Below are positions 58,001-64,000 of a stretch of 64,000 bases of DNA, piece by piece; the stretch's first letter is position 1; each line of letters starts with the position of its first letter. Source of the DNA: Gordionus sp. m RMFG-2023 (Eukaryota > Nematomorpha > Gordioida > Chordodea > Parachordodidae); the NCBI RefSeq assembly GCF_954871325.1, contig NC_088776.1, positions 36,008,508 through 36,072,507 of the forward strand. The letters run 5' to 3'. Below the pieces are notes generated by a model that saw only the letters and a list, made by a program, of their open reading frames with translations, did not search any database and had not been told where the DNA came from. Position numbers and translations under genes: made by a program.

Positions 58001-61000
58001 ATTTGTTTCATAAAAATAAAGCCTTTAATAGTCATAGTAGTACCAAACACGTACCTCTTTTTTAAAAATAATTTGAACTTTCTAAATATAAATTCCTTTA
58101 TAATAAATTTATTAATTAACTAGAAGATAGCCCGTCAAAAATGACGGGGAATGAGAAATTTCTTCTTACTTTTATGATAGTTGTTACCTCTTATTTGAAA
58201 ATAATATCCAATTATTATTCTTATAACCCCCCCCCCTTCATGCCAGGTTTAATCCATTAAAACTAGGTGTAAATACTATGGTTTGGTAAAATTAAATTTA
58301 AAGCTTTTACTTGATAATACCAATATTATTTGATAAATATTACTGATCATTTATACCTAATATTTAATATTAAAAAAATTCCCAGGCAAAGTACAAAGCC
58401 ATAATAATTTTGAAAAATTCTTCCAAGCCCAGTGAATATAATAATTTTGGTAGTTGAGAACTGAAATAAAATATTTAAATAATCATAATGTTAAAAATAC
58501 AATCAAAATCAGATTTTCATGGGCCTAGGTTTTTTGATCAGGCCGAGCCCAGGCCTGCATAAAATTTTTTTTAGGCCAATGTCTGACTCATAGTTAATAT
58601 TAAAAAATTTTCAAGCATTCTAGCTCATAATATTTTTGAAAATAATATAATTTATAAAAATATTTTTCAAACCCAGCCCAACCTATAAAAATTTTATAAA
58701 AAAAATTTTCCCAAGCCTGGCCAACCCATAATAATTTTCAAAATTTTTTCCTAACCCGGGAGATAGGTAAATCTCTAAAAACCATATCTATTTTTTATTC
58801 TATTTTAACCCAGCTCACCACTACTTCAGATAAAAACCAACCCATTAAGACTGAAAATGAATACTATTTTTATAAAAATATATTTAAATTAGCTTTTACC
58901 TGAGGGCCATATAAATATTCCGTGTTAAATATTACACCTATGCCTAATAATAAAAAAATTCACAAGCCAGGTCCACTCAATTGGGAAAACTTTATCAAAA
59001 AGACCATAATAATTTTGATAGTTGAGAACTGAAATAAAATATATAAAAAGTCACAATGCATTTAAAAATACAATCAGAATATGAAAGTTGCATGGGCCTT
59101 GGTATTTGATCAGGCCTGGCCACGTCTCCAAAAGAAATTTTCTGGCCAAATTCTAACCCATATTTAAAATTAAAAAATTTTCAGGAATCTAAGACTATAT
59201 TAAATTTAAAAAATGTTTCCCAAGCTACTTCCAAGTCCATATTAATTGTGAAAAATATTTCCCAAACCCAGGAAAACCCAGAATAATTTATTTTTTCCTT
59301 GGATCCAGAAAGATAGATGTGATGTAGGGGTTTATAAGAATTAAATATGTCTAATATGTATATATTTTTTTTGCTATTTATATTATTGGGAAAATTTTTC
59401 AAAATTAGGATCAAATGAAGGGGAAATATCTGATTTACCTATCCTTCTACTGGTTAGCTCCTGCCTGGTATTTATAAGAAAATCATGAATACATATTAAG
59501 TACCATGCTAAAAATATGTTCATTCTAATTTAAATTTAAAACAAACCACCGCCCTTCCAAATGATTTATTACTTAGTTACAAAATATAAATTTAAGACAT
59601 TGTTATTAAATTACAATAGAAAAAATAAAAAGATATTCTAAGTTAACAAATAATAGGAGGTTAACTTTAATCATAGTCAAATTATATATAAGTTTAAACA
59701 AAAAAGTTATACATTTAATCAAAAATGTTATAATAAGTTATGAAAAATATACATTCTAAATTAAATTATGAAGTTATGAGAAAATAAACAAAACTATGGA
59801 ATGCATGTAGAAAGGCCAATTTCAGAAAAGATAAGAGAGATGCAAATATTTACTTATGCATAAAAATTACCTAATTAATAGATATAAAGTTATATAAAAT
59901 TCAACGTGGAATGGATCCTTCTTAAGTGTTTAAAACTCTCATCTGCAACAATAAATTTTTAGATTATAAAATACAAATGAATAAAAATTTACTTTAAAAG
60001 ACTTTTTAATTGACACATAATTACTAAATATATACTTTATTAACATATTTTATAAAAATAATGGAAAATTTTAGAATACCCCTAAAGTGGGACATAAAAA
60101 GTGTGACATGAGAGCGTAATGCTATTTTTGTGACAAGGCTTTTATATATATTATAGATATGCAAAAATAAAAATTTAGTTTAGACCATTCTATTTACAAT
60201 TTGTGATCCACTATTTTTTTCATCTTTTATTTTTTACGCGAAATTAAAAAACAAGGTAAAATTATTAAATTTCAAGAAACATTTATTTTTTAACGTTATT
60301 AGAAATAAATGTAATATTTTCGATTATTGCTGTAATTCATAGTGTGACATGAGAGCGTAACACTATTTTTGTGACAAGGCTTTTATATATATTATAGATA
60401 TGCAAAAATAAAAATTTAATTTAAACCATTCTATTTACAATTTGTGATCCACTATTTTTTTCTTCCTTTCTTTATGCGAAATTAAAAAACAAGGTAAAAT
60501 TATTAAATTTCAAAAAACATTTATTTTTTAACGTTATTAGAAATAAATATAATATTTTCGATTATTGCTGTAATTCATTGTCAAAATTTAGGCATTATTC
60601 GTACCACTATGACGTAAATGAAATGGAAATATAAATCATTTTTTAAATTTCGGAAATTTAAAAAAATATTATAATGGGCCAGGCCAAAAAAATTTTTTAA
60701 GGGTCAGGTTGGACAATTCGTACATAAAAAAATATCGGGTCAGTAGGTCGGATTTAAAAATAAAAAAACAGGCAGGGTCATTTCCTAACATTTTAAAATT
60801 ATTGACGGATGGGCAAGTGAATTATAAATATTTTTTCGGGCGAAATGAACAGATTCAATATTATAATTTATCGGATCGGATCGGCACCGATGTTTAACTC
60901 AAAAAATATCTGATCGGGATACATGCAAAAAGCTGATCCGATCTTTTTACTTTTTTAGTTATTTTATTATTTATATAGTTTATTTTATATTATTATAATA

Positions 61001-63281
61001 TTTCAAAGATTTTTTATTTATTTTTACAAAGATTGAAAGATTCTAAATCTTTTTTTAAAAAATTCTAAATAATTTTTTATTTATTTTTAAAACAATGAAA
61101 ATGTACAACACCCCCTTAAATTGGAAATCAAAGAGAAACTAGTAATAAATAAAATAATTAAAATCGATAGTAATGTAGATGACCTGCCATACTTAAAAAG
61201 ATATTAAGGAATATTTAAAATCTTTATATGTAGATGGTATAATAACTTATTTTTCATATTTTATCTAGTATTGCTTGGTTGGGTTATGATTGAGATTGAC
61301 CCATTTGTTTGGGTGGTATCTGATTAACCTAACAAAAGGTCGGGTTTGTATGAAACACACTATTTTAAAAATGGTAATTTTAACAAATCCCCTGTGGATC
61401 CACTTGACTATTGGAGAATTAATACTGAAAAGTATCCAACTTGGCAAAATTTGCATGTAAATTTTTGGCGCCTCCTGCAACAAGTGTTCCATCTGAATCT
61501 ATCTTAAGTATGGCAGGGGATATAGATAGTCCATGTCGTAGAAGCATATTGCCAGTAAATCTAGAGGCTCTCATATTTATTAAAAAAATCTAATATATAT
61601 TACAATTTTATAATTCATACCAACATATATATATTATTCAAAATAAAATGGACACATTATTAAATATATATATTTTTTAAATTATCTTAATTGTGGAAAT
61701 ATATTATAACAAAAAATGCATAATTCTTTGCATAGAAAATATGGGTTTTTAATTACATTTGGTTAAAGGGTGGTGGTAAAAAATCAATATGAATATCAGA
61801 TCGGTTTTGAACCAATATCGGGAAATATCGGATCGAAGAAATATGTGGATCGGCACATCTTAATATATATTTAAAAATTCGGATAAGGGGGGGGGGGGGG
61901 GTCAAAGAAATTTTTCGATTGGCAGGTAAATTTTAAAAATACCAAAAATTTAAAATAATGAGCAGGGAGGCTTTTAGTTTAAACCCCGATATGACTACAC
62001 ACCTGTAGTTTTAAAATAAACGACAATAATTTAGAGCCTCCAGAGAAAATTCTACTTACAAATTAGAAAAAGTAAGAATCATAAAATGATAAAATACTAG
62101 ATGAGTTATAGTTATTTTCAAGATGTGTGATACAATGGTTATTTTATTTACTATTACTTATCTTTTATTAATATTTTTATATTTATGAATCCTGAATCTA
62201 ATGATTTCAAAAACTTTTATATAATATGCAAGTAAGCTGCTTATTCAAGCATTTAATGGAGGTAAATTTATTTTTCAACATACTTAGTGGCTATGGTTTC
62301 CTCTGCCAGAATCAGGAAATCTTATACCTCAAATTAAGCTAAACAAATTAAATTGAATAATTAAGAAAAAGGTCATAAAGGCAACACTTCTAAATATAAA
62401 GTCTGTTCTGAGTGGAAGTACTGGGATTAAAACCTCGAGGAAAGCTAACAAAGATATGATGGATGAAAGTGATAATAGTAACAAAAAATGGGTCTTGCCA
62501 AAAGCAACACCCAGGATTGTAAAAAGTGGGGAAAAGGGATCAGAGTGGAAGCTGGCTTACCCAGATTAACATTCAATAATAAAGAAAAATATGTCCCATT
62601 GTCTTAATAAAAAAAGTTATTATTCCACAATAAGTCATAATGGTAAAGTTTTTGTGTTACTTTTTGTTCAATGATCCAATTTAATTTAATATATTTTGCA
62701 TATATATATATTCTTGAAGGAAAATAAATATTTTAAATATCCTGTCAGTATTTTTTTGCAAAAAAAGTTGATAAATATTAATAAATATTATATTAAGGGA
62801 ATTATAACAATTTTTTAATATTTCATTAAATCTTAATATAAAAATTATTTTTATAAGATATTATCATACCAAAAATAAAAATTTGAATATTAACACAGCA
62901 TATAAAATTTTAAAATTATTTTAACAAATGCAAAATGTATAAAATTAAATGTTTATTAATAATTATTTAAATAAAATATATTTCACTAGACTTGAAAATA
63001 GTTATTTGATTTTTAATAACATTCCACCAAATAAGCAACTTTAATCCTGTTACTAAAATAATAAAATACATCCAAATAATTATGCATTTCATATTCATAT
63101 ATATATATTTGTTAGAAGAATTACCAGGAGCAGCACATAAATCTACAGCTTTTGTTACGTTTTCTAATATTTTAAATTTTTCGTCGATTTGCAATAATTT
63201 GAAGGCACTTCTAGCTCTCCATCCTTCTTCCTTAGCTAATCTATAATATATGTCCCTCTTATCCTTTGATGATTTTCCCAT
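39922..63281 (-). CDS. FTSJ1: tRNA 2'-O-methyltransferase FTSJ1/TRM7 (five exons)
   Basis: SAM-dependent cytosolic methyltransferase of the RrmJ/FtsJ family; known members methylate ribose 32 and 34 of tRNA anticodon loops with WDR6/THADA-type partners. Exons on the minus strand are 63281-63125, 53383-53258, 41166-40907, 40512-40261 and 40062-39922. All borders are GT-AG and all phases agree, giving 936 nt (311 aa; human 329). The start [18 protein letters not shown] is family-typical. The SAM motif [14 protein letters not shown] (about 47-60) is split by intron 1. The catalytic tetrad K28-D121-K161-E196 is complete ([27 protein letters not shown]). The C-terminus has [20 protein letters not shown]. 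Introns are 9.7 kb, 12.1 kb, 394 bp and 198 bp; the two large ones are filled with transposons. It looks fully functional. Confidence 0.95.
40261..40512 (-). CDS. FTSJ1: FTSJ1 exon 4
   Basis: 252 nt between acceptor GATCAG and donor GAG|GTACTT. Encodes [20 protein letters not shown] with Glu 196, then the [10 protein letters not shown] segment conserved in TRM7 proteins. Confidence 0.95.
40907..41166 (-). CDS. FTSJ1: FTSJ1 exon 3
   Basis: 260 nt between acceptor ATTGAAG and donor CAT|GTAATC. Encodes [28 protein letters not shown] with Asp 121, and [13 protein letters not shown] with Lys 161. Confidence 0.95.
41167..42495. other. FTSJ1 intron 2, 3' part
   Basis: AT-rich intron sequence. A slightly GC-richer stretch at 41,755-41,960 (CTCGCTCTCTACGGGGTTG and so on) has no identified function. 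No gene was seen. Confidence 0.4.
42504..43146. mobile_element. hAT-type MITE with CAGGGATG end
   Basis: The left end is CAGGGATGTGAACCCTCC and the right end, read inward, is CAGGGATAAAAACCCAATAC. TTTTAATT flanks both (42,496-42,503 and 43,147-43,154), an 8-bp duplication. Both subterminal regions are rich in GGGTTCGGGTT/AACCCGAACC repeats. No coding capacity; 643 bp. A second left end of the same family (CAGGGATGTGAACCCAGC) lies at 43,955. Confidence 0.8.
43955..44060 (+). repeat. Fragment of the CAGGGATG MITE family
   Basis: Starts CAGGGATGTGAACCCAGC and runs through GGTTCGGTTTAAGG, GGTTCGGATTCGGTTCAGGG and GAACCCGGGTTTGG. It then changes abruptly at about 44,070 into the GTGAGATTTTG tandem repeat. 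No matching right end was found nearby. Confidence 0.55.
44071..44295. repeat. Palindromic tandem repeat (GTGAGATTTTGAAATCTCAC)
   Basis: The 20-base near-palindrome GTGAGATTTTGAAATCTCAC (9-bp arms, TG spacer) at 44,094 recurs with one end changed at 44,138. It is accompanied by GTGTGAAAGTGATT and CACCATCAAAATCTCA copies with a spacing of about 46 bases. Decayed units continue to about 44,290. Sequences around 44,296-44,845 show nothing recognisable. Confidence 0.6.
46290..46378 (+). repeat. Duplicated Ginger-like exon, copy 1
   Basis: GATATTGGTTCCCAAAATGG, then GATGATGAAAATAATCCACA and CCAAAGTCCCCTATA; repeated at 50,650-50,740 beyond the LTR element. This copy ends right at the LTR element's target duplication. 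Confidence 0.75.
46379..46526 (+). repeat. 5' LTR
   Basis: 148 bp, TG...CA; preceded by TATTG (46,374-46,378). Confidence 0.92.
50443..50590 (+). repeat. 3' LTR
   Basis: 148 bp, TG...CA; followed by TATTG (50,591-50,595). Confidence 0.92.
50650..50740 (+). repeat. Duplicated Ginger-like exon, copy 2
   Basis: An in-frame version reading [20 protein letters not shown], followed by NPKSPI. About ten differences from copy 1, so the duplication predates the LTR insertion. Confidence 0.75.
50757..51425 (+). pseudogene. OTU cysteine-protease domain remnant
   Basis: After an acceptor-like TTTACAG at about 50,790 the sequence reads [13 protein letters not shown], then, with interruptions, [26 protein letters not shown] follows, split by a 49-base GT-AG intron, and then [38 protein letters not shown] (from 51,229) and [12 protein letters not shown] complete the fold. 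The Asp, Cys and His of the OTU catalytic triad are all visible. OTU proteases remove ubiquitin or related modifiers; in this setting it is the C-terminal part of the integrase element. The frames are not continuous, so the copy is dead or spliced in a way I cannot resolve. Confidence 0.6.
51426..53257. other. FTSJ1 intron 2, 5' part
   Basis: Holds a short tandem repeat at 51,768-51,820. A GGGTGGGC-type patch at 52,100-52,190 resembles the GC-rich MITE ends. A decayed tRNA-like stretch on the minus strand lies at 52,440-52,510 (D-arm-like GTCTTGTTGATAAGAC and GTTCAAATCC). A run of G lies at 52,676-52,689. No gene was seen. Confidence 0.4.
51768..51820 (+). repeat. Tandem repeat AGAGGGTGGGTACTGATATTT
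   Basis: Two full copies of the 21-base unit and the start of a third (AGAGGGTG). Confidence 0.85.
53258..53383 (-). CDS. FTSJ1: FTSJ1 exon 2
   Basis: 126 nt between acceptor TTATTAG and donor AAAG|GTATTA. Encodes [17 protein letters not shown] and the second SAM-site strand [20 protein letters not shown]. Confidence 0.95.
53384..54210. other. FTSJ1 intron 1, repeat-like stretch
   Basis: About 53,605-54,180 is less AT-rich at its start (AGGGTCATTCCATATCAAAT, CTACTAGAACCGGAGATATA) and lacks frames. It looks like a dispersed repeat, but no second copy is in this window. Confidence 0.3.
54212..55612 (+). mobile_element. hAT-derived element with inverted arms of about 200 bp
   Basis: About 54,212-54,445 and 55,405-55,612 are inverted copies. 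Examples are CTGCAATTTATTATAAATTT, ATTTATACCGATTTCTTTGG and TACTAAATGTGTAATATCAA against their reverses on the right. Between them, 55,120-55,345 encodes fragments of the C-terminal dimerisation domain of ZMYM1/P52rIPK-like hAT transposases ([14 protein letters not shown], then GLALLNIY). The long arms are unusual for hAT. No target duplication was identified. Confidence 0.6.
55120..55345 (+). pseudogene. hAT transposase C-terminal remnant (ZMYM1-like)
   Basis: Reads [20 protein letters not shown], then [15 protein letters not shown] and a basic-acidic tail [13 protein letters not shown]. This resembles the family's CERSFSALRRLKTYLRSTM and [11 protein letters not shown] blocks. Interrupted by stops; the N-terminal three quarters are missing. 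Confidence 0.6.
55600..55672 (+). repeat. GCGCCGAATT mini-repeat
   Basis: Four diverged copies of GCGCCGAATTGTC in 70 bases, abutting the right arm of the preceding element. Confidence 0.7.
55673..56640. other. Intron stretch with a CCGATAT-type MITE candidate
   Basis: About 55,950-56,612 is bounded by GATCCGATATTAAATTGATA on the left and, on the right, CCGATATTTTAAAATAGGTG and CGCCCCGATCAG, suggesting a MITE with ATCGG-rich ends. The frame at 56,357-56,566 lies within it and has no recognised product. Confidence 0.3.
56641..56895. mobile_element. CCCGGCC-rich MITE, copy 2
   Basis: GC-rich ends (GCATAGCCCGGTCCG on the left; GGCCCGTAGATCTCTG on the right) with an AT-rich middle containing TTAGGCTCGGCCAGG and TAGGCCCGAACCGGG. 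Related to 14,022-14,405 and 57,366-57,686. Confidence 0.45.
57366..57686. mobile_element. CCCGGCC-rich MITE, copy 3
   Basis: Starts AATCTGCATCGGGCCTAATT, then TTTCAAGCCCGGCCTGGC. Ends TTCAAGCCGGGTCTATTTTT followed by GCAGATCTC, so the ends are imperfect inverted repeats of the form AGATCTGCA...CCGGGCTTGAA. The opening is almost identical to the copy at 14,022. Confidence 0.6.
57687..58129. other. Intron spacer, nothing recognised
   Basis: AT-rich; no feature supported. Confidence 0.4.
58130..59300 (-). repeat. Dispersed repeat D, minus orientation
   Basis: Inverse of the repeat at 36,580-37,450. Examples are TGATAGTTGTTACCTCTTAT and TGAAAATAATATCCAATTAT near 58,175, and TTTTTTGATCAGGCCGAGCC near 58,535. 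About 58,960-59,150 repeats part of it again (GGCCTTGGTATTTGATCAGG). At 58,136 the palindrome CCCGTCAAAAATGACGGG can form a 7-bp hairpin. No gene. Confidence 0.55.
59301..60100. other. Intron spacer, nothing recognised
   Basis: AT-rich sequence without open frames of note or repeat ends. Confidence 0.4.
60101..60580 (+). repeat. Tandem duplication, 241-bp unit
   Basis: GTGTGACATGAGAGCGTAA starts at 60,101 and again at 60,342. The two units are nearly identical throughout, ending CGATTATTGCTGTAATTCAT, so the duplication is recent. Confidence 0.9.
60660..61990 (+). mobile_element. Nested GC-rich MITE and hAT remnant
   Basis: 60,660-60,850 has GGGCCAGGCC- and CGGGTCAGTAGGTCGG-type motifs and 61,870-61,990 resembles the opposite flank, so a GC-rich MITE seems to be split. 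Between them, GATCGGATCGGCACCGATG near 60,880 and, inverted, CGGATCGAAGAAATATGTGG near 61,830 bound a hAT remnant. The exact ends were not resolved. A run of G lies at 61,887-61,901. Confidence 0.4.
61390..61600 (+). pseudogene. hAT dimerisation-domain remnant
   Basis: Fragments in two frames read [16 protein letters not shown], then [19 protein letters not shown], followed by [20 protein letters not shown] and ALIFIKK. This is the hATC signature (Trp, then SVPSE and NVEALIFLK-like blocks) of Ac/zBED-type transposases. The frame changes at least twice; the rest of the transposase is missing. Confidence 0.6.
62270..62569 (+). pseudogene. Unidentified coding-like segment
   Basis: One frame, interrupted only by TGA at 62,354, reads [16 protein letters not shown] and, from 62,357 to TAA at 62,569, [20 protein letters not shown] followed by [20 protein letters not shown] and EWKLAYPD. 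The residue mix (Trp, Pro, Gly, Lys in balanced proportion) is unlike the random AT-rich frames nearby. AATAAA follows at 62,577. It lies in FTSJ1 intron 1 on the opposite strand. I do not recognise it: possibly the last exon or processed fragment of a host gene, or part of an element. Confidence 0.25.
63125..63281 (-). CDS. FTSJ1: FTSJ1 exon 1
   Basis: Residues 1-52 plus one base, from ATG to the donor CCTG|GTAATT. Holds the catalytic Lys 28. Confidence 0.95.
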
Positions 63282-63581
63282 TTTTATATCTATTCAAAAA
63301 ATAATTAAATGCCAATCAACCGTGAATTTTATTTACAATATTAAAAATAAATAAAGAAATGCTGCGTGAGTAATATCTTCATTTATTATTTTTGATACAA
63401 AGGTAATTTACACAAATATATTGTTTTAAATTTTCAATAATCATAAGCAGGCCTTTATATGTTTGGTTGAGAACCTTTTTGTTATTTTTTTAAAGGTAAA
63501 TTATGTTTATAATTTTTTTTAATTAATTTTCTTTAGGTTTTTACAGATTATAACATCACAGGAGGTGATTAGTGGCTTTAC
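63282..63581. promoter_or_regulatory. Divergent promoter region FTSJ1 / TFCP2-like
   Basis: Only 300 bases separate the ATG of FTSJ1 (minus strand) from the ATG of the TFCP2-like gene (plus strand). It must contain at least the FTSJ1 promoter. On the plus side, AGGTTTTTACAG at 63,535-63,546 looks like a splice acceptor, so the TFCP2-like gene may have an upstream non-coding exon inside or beyond this interval. No TATA box or CpG clustering stands out. Confidence 0.45.
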
Positions 63582-64000
63582 ATGTCACATAATTGGAATG
63601 TAGATTCAGTAGAACATGTAATTAATGAGCATTTAGATGATTCATTATCTAGTTTGTGCATAGAGATAGATAATAATAATAATTCAAATTTTAATATGAC
63701 TGATACTTTAATGGCTCTTCCGCTTTTTGATATTGATCATAAGCCCATACTTTATCAATATCATCAACCAGAGCAAATGATTAGTATAACTTTAACTGCT
63801 CCAACTTCCCCAGCTATGAAAATTGAAGAAGAAAGTTTAACATATTTAAATCAGGGTCAACCTTATGAGCTCAAATTTCAAGGTATTGGGGGAGGTTATA
63901 AAAATGCAAAACTATTAAAAAGCTTTGTTAAAGTTGCATTTCATGATAGACGATTACAATATTGTGAAGATAAACAAATAAACTTATGGCGTATTGATCA
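63582..64000 (+). CDS. CP2-family transcription factor (TFCP2/UBP1-like), 5' part
   Basis: A 139-codon partial frame, cut by the window edge. The ATG is preceded in frame by TAG four codons upstream, so the start is well placed. Residues 1-70 are variable and acidic with an Asn run. From residue 73 the CP2 DNA-binding domain begins: [20 protein letters not shown] (73-92), QPYEL, then [20 protein letters not shown] (113-132). Vertebrate TFCP2 has the equivalent [20 protein letters not shown] and [17 protein letters not shown]. CP2 proteins are tetrameric nuclear DNA-binding factors. The TFCP2 branch is favoured over grainyhead by the LTYLNQGQ wording. A short loop ([10 protein letters not shown]) is shorter than in vertebrates. 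It is head to head with FTSJ1. Confidence 0.9.
   Translation, partial: [139 protein letters not shown]

Noticed and set aside
61265-61492. 75-codon minus-strand frame
   Set aside because: Opposite strand of the hAT dimerisation-domain remnant.

Overview
The window is a stretch of a very A+T-rich (about three quarters or more by eye), gene-poor, transposon-dense invertebrate animal genome. Animal origin is inferred from the genes. NAF1 has the animal-type KGSDASWKND block, FTSJ1 is split by canonical GT-AG introns of up to 12 kb, and a TFCP2/CP2-type transcription factor carries the LTYLNQGQ and FHDRRLQY blocks. I cannot name the phylum with confidence; an AT-rich arthropod or cnidarian would fit.

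Three host genes were recognised. NAF1 (+, about 23.68-27.35 kb, at least three exons) encodes the H/ACA snoRNP assembly factor. FTSJ1/TRM7 (-, 63,281 down to 39,922, five exons, 311 aa with a complete K-D-K-E tetrad) encodes the tRNA anticodon-loop 2'-O-methyltransferase. A TFCP2-like gene (+, from 63,582) runs off the right edge. FTSJ1 and TFCP2 are head to head, with 300 bp between their start codons.

Everything else is mostly mobile DNA. 0-7 kb: direct repeats, a decayed hAT transposase and a foldback-like element with GGAAAA/TTCCCC arms. 7-17 kb: a nest of two elements with long inverted arms built from tandem units. The inner one (11,273-16,495) has a 7-bp target duplication and lies inside the right arm of the outer one, whose core holds a gag-protease fossil and a small membrane-protein ORF. 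17.4-21.1 kb: a well-preserved piggyBac inserted into a decayed, oppositely oriented piggyBac. 21.8-22.5 kb: a hAT MITE. 29.4-30.6 and 32.5-34.9 kb: two hAT elements with clean 8-bp target duplications. 36.3-38.5 kb: a tRNA-headed SINE-like sequence, a dispersed repeat and a third hAT-type element.

The large FTSJ1 introns hold a further set. They include a CAGGGATG-ended hAT MITE, palindromic tandem repeats, and a Ginger-like integrase element with GPY/F and OTU protease domains. A young Ty3/gypsy LTR element (46,379-50,590; 148-bp LTRs, TSD TATTG) interrupts that Ginger-like element. Further along are a hAT with arms of about 200 bp, several CCCGGCC-rich MITEs, a 241-bp tandem duplication and another hAT remnant.

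The strongest candidates for something undescribed are four. They are the nested foldback-like elements with about 155-bp and about 290-bp arm units; the Ginger-OTU element with its duplicated exon; the acidic SUMO-interaction-like tandem repeat inside the NAF1 core domain; and the reuse of the same target octamer by unrelated hAT families. No search or fold could be run; identities rest on reading motifs by eye.
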